Below are positions 1 through 5,465 of a stretch of 7,692 bases of DNA, piece after piece (position 1 is the first letter of the stretch; each line of letters opens with the position of its first letter). The notes beneath the pieces are model-generated. The model made no database searches. It was not told the origin of the DNA and saw only the letters and a list, made by a program, of their open reading frames with translations. Both the position numbers and the translations under genes were made by a program. Origin of the DNA: Porphyrobacter sp. (lineage in GTDB: Bacteria; Pseudomonadota; Alphaproteobacteria; Sphingomonadales; Sphingomonadaceae); assembly GCA_014359685.1 (NCBI GenBank), contig JACIYY010000326.1:1-7692 (forward strand), written 5' to 3'.

Positions 1-23
1 GGCGATAGCCTCAATCACACAGC

Positions 24-80
24 AAAGCCGCTGTCCGGTCCCGCCTCCTTGAGGCGGCAGGCCGGAACGCGGCTTTTTTT
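24..80 (+). terminator. Rightward intrinsic terminator, possibly the end of a nas-type leader
   Basis: An outer stem pairs AAAGCCGC (24-31) with GCGGCTTT (69-76). A middle CCGG/CCGG stem (35-38 with 62-65) follows, then a perfect 7-bp inner hairpin (41-47 with 51-57, loop CTT). A run of seven T (74-80) comes directly after, so the structure terminates rightward transcription. Read on the other strand the tail is only TTTGCT, so it would be at best a weak terminator for the leftward kinase gene ending at 139. The simplest role is ending a gene left of the window. However, CCTCAA, seven bases, then GCAAAGCCGC (9-31) occurs with identical spacing before the nitrate-operon leader terminator at 4579-4601, so this may instead be the 3' part of a second regulated leader. 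Confidence 0.85.
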
Positions 81-82
81 GC

Positions 83-101
83 GTTCGCGTCAGGCGCGAA
101 C
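83..101. other. Small perfect hairpin after the terminator
   Basis: GTTCGCG (83-89) pairs perfectly with CGCGAAC (95-101) around a TCAGG loop. No T-run follows on either strand, so it is not a classical terminator. It lies between the terminator ending at 80 and the kinase stop codon at 139. A purine-rich GGGGGA (105-110) and an ATG (115) follow, but no convincing gene starts there. It may help protect or end the kinase mRNA's 3' end; this is a guess. No gene is visible in 1-138. Confidence 0.45.
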
Positions 102-138
102 CCCGGGGGAACTCATGGCGAACGGGTGCTATGACAAG

Positions 139-1890
139 TCAGCGACGCGCGCCCTGAGCGGTGGCCGGAGCGGTGGCCGGCGGCTCAATGTCGTCGCCTC
201 CTCGTGCCCCGTGGAGGAGCGCGAGGAGAAGCGCGACGGCGAGCAGCGCGGCGACGGCCTGCCAGAAGCGCACCGGGTCGCGCTCGATCAGCGGTTGCCA
301 TGCTTTCGGGGGCACCGCACGCGTGCTGCCCTGCTCAAGCCGATAGATCAGCTCCTCGACATCGCTGAACCGGTCGCGCGGATCGCGTGCGACGGCCTTG
401 AGGATGAGAGCATCCAGCCAGGCCGGCAGGTCATCGCGATAGCGGCTCGGCGGGACCGGCTCACCGAATTTCGGACGGCTGAACGCTTCCACCTCGCCAT
501 AGGGATAGCGCCCTGTGAACAGCCGGTAGATCGTCACTCCCAAAGCATATTGGTCGGTGCCCGCATCGCCCGGATTTCCGGCGAACATTTCCGGCGCCAT
601 GTAGCTGGGCGTGCCCGGAAGCTCGGCCTCCGCAAAATCGCTGATTCGCGGCAGGCGGGCAACGCCGAGGTCGATCAGCCGCACGCTGCCGTCGGGTCCG
701 ACGATGGCATTCTCCGGTTTGATGTCGCGGTGCGCCACGCCGAGGCGGTGCAGCGCCGCAACCCCGCGCGCGAGCTTGATCGCCAGCGCGGTGCCGGTGG
801 CGATCGTCGGGCGCGACCGCAACAGGCGCTGCTCCAGCGTCTCGCCTTCGTAATAGGGCGTCACGATGTAGAGCCGGCTCTGGCGCTCGGGCGGCATGGC
901 TATGGTCCGACCGACGAACGGGCTGTCCACGCGGCGGCCGAGGAAGCTCTCCCGCAGAAAGGCGGAACGGGCGCCGCTTTCGGACAACAAAGCGGGCTTG
1001 GGGAACTTGGTGACCACCTGCTCCGCGCCGTCGCGGGCGATGAACAGCCGCGTATAGCGGCCTTCGGAGAGCAGGCGCTCCAGGCGAAAGCCATCGATCG
1101 TCTCGCCCGCATTCGGCGGCGGCAGGACCGGCAATCGCTCCGCTTCGGCGCCGATCGCGTCGTGATCGATGGCGGTGACGGCGATGATGTCGATCACGAC
1201 CGCCGTCGCATTGTCGCGCGTGTGCGCGGCGCCCGCGGCGGCGACGATCGCGGCGGCGTCTGCATCCGCGTTCTGATGCGCCCCGAGCAGCCGGGCGAGC
1301 GCACGATCGCCGAGCACGCCATGCACGCCGTCGCTGGTCAGCAGCAGGCGGTCGTGGGGTTCGATCGCCGTCCGCCGCACGTCGAGGCGGATGTCGGGTT
1401 CGATGCCGACGGCACGGAACAGCACGTGCTTGAGGTCCGGCTGAGGCAGGACATGATCGTGGGTCAGGCGGGTCAGCACGCCGGCGCGGTAATGCCAGGC
1501 GCGGCTGTCGCCGACGTGCAAGCTCGTCGCCTCGCGCCCGCGCAGCACGAGGGCGGTGAAGGTCGTCGCCGCGCCGGTCATGTCCGGATCGATGCGGCCG
1601 CGCTCGTGCAGCCAGCGATTGTAGCCGCGGATCGCGCGCAGCGCGCCGGCGGGGATGCCGATCACCGGATTCTGCGCGCGATAGCCCTCGATGAAGCTGC
1701 GCACCGCCAGTTCGGCGGCGACCCGGCCGGCCTTGGCGCCGCCGACGCCATCGGCCAGTGCCGCGACGACGCCTTGCAGCGCCCTTTCCGCCTCGGTGCC
1801 GAGGTGAACGCCGCCGAAATCCTGGTTGTCCGGGCGCGGCCCCTGGGCGGTGGCGAAGCCGACCGCGATTTCCAGCCTGCCTTCGCCCAT
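139..1890 (-). CDS. Bifunctional PP2C-type phosphatase / Ser-Thr protein kinase, membrane anchored
   Basis: This 583-residue protein has two catalytic domains. The PP2C phosphatase domain (about 8-240) shows the metal-site and core motifs DNQD (21-24), DGVGG (47-51), GDSR (127-130), SDGVHG (186-191) and RDN (225-227). The kinase domain (about 268-520) shows the ATP lysine K295, a helix-C glutamate near 314, HRDIKPEN (387-394, catalytic D389), DLG in place of DFG (407-409) and APE (432-434). Its glycine loop is degenerate, with one glycine at 277. A hydrophobic segment (about 543-561) near the C-terminus should be a single membrane anchor, leaving both enzymes cytoplasmic. The start is supported by AAAGGAAG just upstream. 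It diverges from the nitrate transporter; a kinase of this composite type sits beside nirB and the nitrate transporter in Pseudomonas as well. All main catalytic residues are present, so both activities are plausible. The target is unknown. Confidence 0.93.
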   Translation of the reverse strand: MGEGRLEIAVGFATAQGPRPDNQDFGGVHLGTEAERALQGVVAALADGVGGAKAGRVAAELAVRSFIEGYRAQNPVIGIPAGALRAIRGYNRWLHERGRIDPDMTGAATTFTALVLRGREATSLHVGDSRAWHYRAGVLTRLTHDHVLPQPDLKHVLFRAVGIEPDIRLDVRRTAIEPHDRLLLTSDGVHGVLGDRALARLLGAHQNADADAAAIVAAAGAAHTRDNATAVVIDIIAVTAIDHDAIGAEAERLPVLPPPNAGETIDGFRLERLLSEGRYTRLFIARDGAEQVVTKFPKPALLSESGARSAFLRESFLGRRVDSPFVGRTIAMPPERQSRLYIVTPYYEGETLEQRLLRSRPTIATGTALAIKLARGVAALHRLGVAHRDIKPENAIVGPDGSVRLIDLGVARLPRISDFAEAELPGTPSYMAPEMFAGNPGDAGTDQYALGVTIYRLFTGRYPYGEVEAFSRPKFGEPVPPSRYRDDLPAWLDALILKAVARDPRDRFSDVEELIYRLEQGSTRAVPPKAWQPLIERDPVRFWQAVAALLAVALLLALLHGARGGDDIEPPATAPATAQGARR

Positions 1891-1961
1891 TCGCTTCCTT
1901 TCATCCGGCGCATCTGGTCGCCGGCCGCCGCCATCGTCAAGTCGTCAGGGGGAATTGAGTC
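1891..1961. promoter_or_regulatory. Divergent intergenic region between kinase and nitrate transporter
   Basis: These 71 bases separate two divergent start codons, so unless transcription enters from outside they must hold start signals for both genes. What can be seen are the two ribosome-binding sites: AAAGGAAG on the minus strand (about 1894-1901) for the kinase, and GGGGGAA (about 1949-1955) for the transporter. I find no convincing -35/-10 pair and no sigma-54 -24/-12 site. There is no room for an ANTAR-type leader like the one before the methyltransferase gene, so the transporter-porin pair is likely controlled differently or from further away. Confidence 0.4.
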
Positions 1962-3143
1962 ATGAACCCATCGAGTTTCTGGAATGCCGGCCACCGGCCG
2001 ACGCTGATTGCGGCCTTTCTCTATTTCGATCTGGCCTTCATGGTCTGGGTGTTGCTCGGTCCGCTGGCGCCCGACATCGCCGGGGCGCTCGATCTCACCC
2101 CGGCTCAGACGGGGCTGATGGTGGCGACCCCGACCCTGGCCGGTGCGATCCTGCGGATCGTCAACGGCCTGCTCGTCGATCGCATCGGGCCCAAGCGGGC
2201 GGGTGCGATCAGCCAGCTGATCGTGATCACAGGGCTGCTCTCGGCATGGGCGTTCGGCGTCAACAGCTTTGCCGGAACGCTGGCGCTGGGCGTGATTCTG
2301 GGCTTCGCCGGGGCGAGCTTCGCCATTGCGCTGCCGCTGGCCAGCCGGTGGTATTCGGGTGAGCATCAGGGCAAGGCGATGGGCATCGCCGGCATGGGCA
2401 ATTCCGGCACCGTCTTCGCCGCGCTGTTCGCGCCGACGCTCTCCAGGATGTTCGGCTGGAACGCGGTGCTGGGGCTTGCGGTGATCCCGCTGGCGATCGT
2501 TTTCGTGCTCTACATGGCGATGGCCAAGGATGCCCCGGGCGCACCGCCAGCCAAGCCGTTGGTCGCCTATCTGGAGCCGCTGCGGCAGGCGGATGCGTGG
2601 TGGTTCATGCTGTTCTACGGCGTCACCTTCGGCGGCTTCGTCGGGCTCGCCGCATCGCTCTCGATCTACTTCACCAACGAGTTCGGTCTGACGACGATCG
2701 TGGCCGGCTATTACACCGCCGCCTGCGTGTTCGCCGGGTCGCTGGTGCGCCCGATCGGCGGCGCGCTGGCCGACCGCATCGGCGGCATCAGGACGCTTTC
2801 CGTCGTCTACATCGTCGCGGCCCTCGCGCTCGCCGGGGTCAGCACTGGCCCGACCAGCCTGGCGGTCGCGCTCGGCATGTTCATCGTCGCCATGCTGGCG
2901 CTCGGCACCGGCAATGGCGCGGTCTTCCAGCTCGTGCCGCAGCGCTTCCGGGCCGAGATCGGGGTCATGACCGGCCTGGTCGGTTTCGCCGGCGGGGTCG
3001 GGGGGTTCCTTCTCGCCTCCTCGCTCGGCATCGCCAAGCAACTCACCGGGGTCTACCAGTCCGGTTTCCTGATCTTCGCCGCCCTCGCCGTCCTCGCGCT
3101 GGTCGGCCTCACCGCCGTCAAGCGACGCTGGCGGACGACCTGA
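1962..3143 (+). CDS. nasA: Nitrate/nitrite transporter, NarK/NasA family of the major facilitator superfamily
   Basis: The 393-residue polytopic inner-membrane protein imports nitrate (and/or exchanges nitrite) for assimilation. It carries both nitrate-signature regions of the NarK family: about 114-150, with GASFAIALPLASRWY and GIAGMGNSGT, and about 315-350, with GTGNGAVFQLVP and GFAGGVGGF. Arginines R65 (in LRIVNG) and R263 (in VRPIGG) stand where NarK proteins have the two substrate-binding arginines. DRIGPKRAG (73-81) and DRIGGIR (271-277) are the MFS cytoplasmic-loop motifs. Length fits a 12-helix single-domain NarK-type protein. GGGGGAATT upstream is a good ribosome-binding site. It is followed after 81 bases by the porin, in the same direction, which suggests one transcription unit. 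The symbol nasA is also used for nitrate reductase in other organisms; narK would serve equally. Confidence 0.95.
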   Translation: MNPSSFWNAGHRPTLIAAFLYFDLAFMVWVLLGPLAPDIAGALDLTPAQTGLMVATPTLAGAILRIVNGLLVDRIGPKRAGAISQLIVITGLLSAWAFGVNSFAGTLALGVILGFAGASFAIALPLASRWYSGEHQGKAMGIAGMGNSGTVFAALFAPTLSRMFGWNAVLGLAVIPLAIVFVLYMAMAKDAPGAPPAKPLVAYLEPLRQADAWWFMLFYGVTFGGFVGLAASLSIYFTNEFGLTTIVAGYYTAACVFAGSLVRPIGGALADRIGGIRTLSVVYIVAALALAGVSTGPTSLAVALGMFIVAMLALGTGNGAVFQLVPQRFRAEIGVMTGLVGFAGGVGGFLLASSLGIAKQLTGVYQSGFLIFAALAVLALVGLTAVKRRWRTT

Positions 3144-3144
3144 G

Positions 3145-3208
3145 GCAACGCCATCCAGGGCGTTCGCATCTGAGCTGAAGATGGCGCCCCGGCCGATGCG
3201 CCGGGGGC
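3145..3208 (+). other. Two tandem hexaloop hairpins between transporter and porin
   Basis: The first hairpin pairs AACGCC (3147-3152) with GGCGTT (3159-3164) around ATCCAG. The second pairs CCCCGGC (3187-3193) with GCCGGGG (3200-3206) around CGATGC. No T-run follows, so these are not classical terminators. The second ends only a few bases before the porin's GGGGGA ribosome-binding site. They could be processing or stabilising structures that set porin expression relative to the transporter. Both loops have six bases, but they lack the A-first, G-fourth pattern of ANTAR targets. Confidence 0.45.
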
Positions 3209-3224
3209 AGAGGGGGATTTCGCG

Positions 3225-4433
3225 ATGACATCGAAATATCTGCTGCCGGCGGCCCTGCTGGTCGCCGCCGGGCCCGCATGGGCCGAGGAGATTGTGCTGA
3301 AACCCGTCGGCGAGGCCCGCCTGCGCTATGAGACGGTCGACCAGGACGGAATCGCGCGCGACGCCGATGCGCTGACGATGCGCGTGCGCGGCGGCCTGTC
3401 CGCCACGTCGGGGCGGTGGTCGGCGACCGCGCAGGCGCAGGGCACGCTGGCCACCGTCGAGGATTACCATGACGGGCTGAACGGTACGGCGGATCGGCCG
3501 CTCATCGCGGACCCCGAGACTATCGCGCTCTACCTTGCCCAGCTTCAGTACAAGGCACACGCGCTGACGCTCACCGCCGGGCGGCAGGCGATCGCGCTCG
3601 ACGACGAGCGTTTCGTCGGACCGGTGGGCTTTCGCCAGAACGGCCAGAGCTTCGATGCGCTCCGCGCCGAGATAACGCCCGCGCAGGGCCTCAAGGCGGA
3701 CATCAGCTACGTCTGGAGCGTCCGCACGATCTGGGGAATTGACGGCACCGGCGCGCGCCAGCAGGCGATTTCGGGCGACAATGTGCTCGCCAATCTCAGC
3801 TACCGCACACCGCTCGGCACCCTGACCGGCTTTGCCTATCTCGTCGATCAGGGCGAGGCGGCGGTGCAGGGATTCCGTCTGTCGAGCCAGACCTACGGCG
3901 CACGATTGGCCGGCGCGCAGGCGCTCTCCGGGACGGTCAAGCTCTCCTATCAGGCAAGCTACGCCCGACAGACCGATTACCGCCGCAACCCGAACGATTA
4001 CCGCGCCGACTATTATCTCGTGGACGGTTCGCTCGACATCGCCGCCTTGCGAGTGAACGGCGGCTACGAGGTGCTCGGCGCCGATAGCGGCACCGCGCTT
4101 ACCAGCTTTCAGACGCCGCTTGCGACCTTGTTCAAGTTCAACGGCTGGGCCGACAAGTTCCTGACGACGCCCGCGAACGGGCTGCGCGATCTCTATGGAG
4201 GGGCCGGATACGGCTTCAGGAAGGTCGGCCCTATCGACCTGCTCAGCTTTCAGGCGGTCTACCACCGTTTCGACAGCGACCGGCTGGATCAGCATTACGG
4301 CAACGAGATCGACCTGCTCGCGAGTGCGAAGATCGGCCGCACCCTCGTTTCCGCCCGCTACGCCGATTACGACGCGAAGCGTTTCGCCACGGACACCACC
4401 AAGCTGTGGCTGAGCATCGACGTCGCGCTGTGA
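3225..4433 (+). CDS. Outer-membrane beta-barrel porin, alginate-export (AlgE-like) family, probably for nitrate
   Basis: The 402-residue precursor begins with a clear Sec signal peptide: a lysine, a hydrophobic core, and AWA before EE, with cleavage expected after residue 20. The mature part has the alternating polar/hydrophobic pattern of an outer-membrane beta-barrel, with many Tyr/Arg-rich strands such as GEARLRYETV near the start, AGRQAIALDDERFVG (around 120-130), and a strand-like C-terminus LSIDVAL. This resembles the alginate-export porin family, whose members often are not alginate exporters and are assigned by neighbourhood. Lying directly behind the nitrate transporter and before the nitrate reductase operon, it most likely admits nitrate or nitrite to the periplasm. 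GGGGGA eight bases before ATG supports the start. Family assignment is fairly firm; the substrate is inference. Confidence 0.88.
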   Translation: MTSKYLLPAALLVAAGPAWAEEIVLKPVGEARLRYETVDQDGIARDADALTMRVRGGLSATSGRWSATAQAQGTLATVEDYHDGLNGTADRPLIADPETIALYLAQLQYKAHALTLTAGRQAIALDDERFVGPVGFRQNGQSFDALRAEITPAQGLKADISYVWSVRTIWGIDGTGARQQAISGDNVLANLSYRTPLGTLTGFAYLVDQGEAAVQGFRLSSQTYGARLAGAQALSGTVKLSYQASYARQTDYRRNPNDYRADYYLVDGSLDIAALRVNGGYEVLGADSGTALTSFQTPLATLFKFNGWADKFLTTPANGLRDLYGGAGYGFRKVGPIDLLSFQAVYHRFDSDRLDQHYGNEIDLLASAKIGRTLVSARYADYDAKRFATDTTKLWLSIDVAL

Positions 4434-4459
4434 GGCGATGCTGCACTGCGGGAATCCCA

Positions 4460-4488
4460 TTGATCGGCGCCCCGTCTTGCGCTATGCC
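4460..4488 (+). promoter_or_regulatory. Candidate sigma-70-type promoter of the nitrate assimilation operon
   Basis: TTGATC (4460-4465) and TATGCC (4483-4488) are separated by 17 bases, the ideal distance for -35 and -10 elements. They match the consensus at about four and three of six positions. Transcription would start near 4495, at the foot of the first leader hairpin (4493). The match is modest and GC-rich alphaproteobacterial promoters are hard to recognise by eye, so this is a candidate only. No terminator is visible between the porin stop (4433) and here, so readthrough from upstream is also possible. Confidence 0.3.
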
Positions 4489-4492
4489 CGCT

Positions 4493-4558
4493 GCGCGTCC
4501 GGACAGAGCTGTTCGGCGCGCGATACGTCGGGCAGCTTCAACGTCGATGCTGCCGACG
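4493..4558 (+). promoter_or_regulatory. ANTAR-type antitermination target: two tandem hexaloop hairpins in the leader RNA
   Basis: Hairpin one pairs 4493-4504 with 4511-4521, with one bulged C at 4500 and two G-T pairs, and closes on the loop AGAGCT. Hairpin two pairs 4526-4539 with 4546-4558, with one bulged G at 4532 and a T-T mismatch, and closes on the loop AACGTC. The linker is four bases. Both loops have six bases, begin with A, have G fourth and are closed by C-G. This is the known signature of RNA bound by ANTAR antiterminators such as NasR and NasT, which control nitrate and nitrite assimilation operons. A terminator follows at 4594 and the operon's first gene at 4656. I infer that a NasT-like protein binds here when nitrate is present and allows readthrough. 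The regulator gene is not in the window. Confidence 0.75.
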
Positions 4559-4562
4559 CTCC

Positions 4563-4579
4563 GCCCCGGCGACCGGGGC
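4563..4579 (+). other. Third leader hairpin between ANTAR target and terminator
   Basis: GCCCCGG (4563-4569) pairs perfectly with CCGGGGC (4573-4579) around CGA. No T-run follows. CCGCCC (4561-4566), which includes its left arm, is also fully complementary to GGGCGG (4626-4631) in the right arm of the downstream terminator. This hairpin may therefore take part in switching between terminator and antiterminator folds. That role is inferred from complementarity only. Confidence 0.5.
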
Positions 4580-4593
4580 CTCAAGGAGTTGGC

Positions 4594-4638
4594 AAAGCCG
4601 CCACGATCGTCCGCAAGGGCGATCCGGGCGGCTTTTTT
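4594..4638 (+). terminator. Leader terminator (attenuator) of the nitrate assimilation operon
   Basis: AAAGCCGCC (4594-4602) pairs with GGCGGCTTT (4627-4635). An upper stem pairs 4605-4612 with 4617-4624 over a GCAA tetraloop of the stable GNRA type. Six T (4633-4638) follow. The terminator ends 17 bases before the methyltransferase start codon, with no gene between it and the candidate promoter, so it acts as an attenuator of the downstream operon rather than the end of a gene. It would also stop any readthrough from the transporter-porin genes. Confidence 0.9.
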
Positions 4639-4655
4639 CGTGTCTGGAGCAGATC

Positions 4656-5459
4656 ATGACGCACTGGAGTGACGCGGCACGGGCAGAACGGGACAGCGCC
4701 CGCCCGGGCGATGTGTGGCTCGTCGGCGCCGGGCCAGGCGATCCCGAGCTGCTGACGCTGAAGGCCGCCCGGCTGATCGGCGAAGCCGACATCGTATTTC
4801 ACGATGCGCTGGTCGGCAGAGGGGTGCTCGCGCTGATCCGGCCGGGCGCGCTGACGATCGCGGTTGGCAAGCGGTCCGGCCGGCACTCGAAAGACCAGCA
4901 CTCGATCAACGATCTCCTGATCGAGGCGGCCCGGGAAGGCGCCCGCGTGGTGCGGCTGAAGGGTGGCGATCCGTCGATCTTCGGACGCTCGGGCGAAGAG
5001 ATCGCGGCGCTGGCATCGGCGGGCATCACGGTTCGCATCTGTCCGGGGATCACCACCGCCTGCGCGGCGGCCGCCGGAGCGGTCAGCTCGCTGACGCTGC
5101 GCGGGCTCTCGCGCCAGCTGATCTTCGTCACCGCTCATGCCCGCGCCGGCGAGGCGCTCGATCTCGACTGGGCAGCGCTCGCTGCCGAGCAATCGTCGCT
5201 CGCCATCTATATGGGCCGCGCCGCCGCGCCGGAGGTTGCGCGAAAGCTCATCGGCGCCGGGCGCGCCGGCACCACGCCGGCGGTGGTCGCGGTCAACGTT
5301 TCGCTGCCCGACGAACGGCTGATCCACACCCGGCTCGATGCTTTGGCTTTCGCTGTCGCCACGATCAGTGGCGATGCGCCGACGATGCTGCTGGTCGGCG
5401 AGGCGTTCGCCGATCGCGGCCGCGTCGCCGCGCCCGTGCGGATCGCGATCAAGGCCTGA
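4656..5459 (+). CDS. cobA: Uroporphyrinogen-III C-methyltransferase (SUMT), siroheme synthesis
   Basis: This 267-residue cytoplasmic enzyme uses two S-adenosylmethionine to methylate uroporphyrinogen III at C-2 and C-7, giving precorrin-2. Visible family motifs are VGAGPGDPELLTLKA (23-37), DALVG (50-54), RLKGGDPSIFGRSGEE (100-115), CPGITTACAAAAGA (129-142), YMGR (195-198) and the closing PTMLLVGEAF region (242-251). Length is that of the stand-alone SUMT form, without the N-terminal precorrin-2 dehydrogenase/ferrochelatase half of CysG. At the usual LTHRG/LTHRD site it reads LTLRG (146-150). GGAG before ATG supports the start. It is the first gene after the attenuator and lies six bases before the nitrate reductase gene, in the same frame. 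The context points to siroheme for a NirB-type nitrite reductase rather than to cobalamin. The steps from precorrin-2 to siroheme must be encoded elsewhere. Confidence 0.95.
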   Translation: MTHWSDAARAERDSARPGDVWLVGAGPGDPELLTLKAARLIGEADIVFHDALVGRGVLALIRPGALTIAVGKRSGRHSKDQHSINDLLIEAAREGARVVRLKGGDPSIFGRSGEEIAALASAGITVRICPGITTACAAAAGAVSSLTLRGLSRQLIFVTAHARAGEALDLDWAALAAEQSSLAIYMGRAAAPEVARKLIGAGRAGTTPAVVAVNVSLPDERLIHTRLDALAFAVATISGDAPTMLLVGEAFADRGRVAAPVRIAIKA

Positions 5460-5465
5460 TCCCGC

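Noticed and set aside
115..157. Possible small rightward gene after GGGGGA (105-110): ATG at 115, or an 8-codon frame at 131-157
   Set aside because: The ATG at 115 only joins the antisense shadow of the kinase, and the 131-157 frame is too short to support. Neither has any recognisable content.
49..1965. 638-codon open frame on the plus strand opposite the kinase gene
   Set aside because: It is the GC-rich antisense shadow of a strongly supported kinase/phosphatase. Its translation is Arg/Ala/Gly/Asp-rich with no domain, and its ATG at 49 lies inside the terminator stem.
3147..3206. Second ANTAR target between transporter and porin
   Set aside because: The loops have six bases, but ATCCAG has C at position four and CGATGC has neither A first nor G fourth, and no terminator follows.
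1662..4460. 932-codon open frame on the minus strand across transporter and porin
   Set aside because: It is antisense to two well-supported genes and overlaps the kinase start; the composition is low-complexity and no family motif is visible.
4466..4480. Sigma-54-like GG...GC promoter (GGCGC then TTGC) before the leader
   Set aside because: The GG-to-GC distance is one base too long and the -24 box is poor; sigma-54 promoters hold this spacing strictly. Kept only as a remark because a start from it would also fall near 4493.
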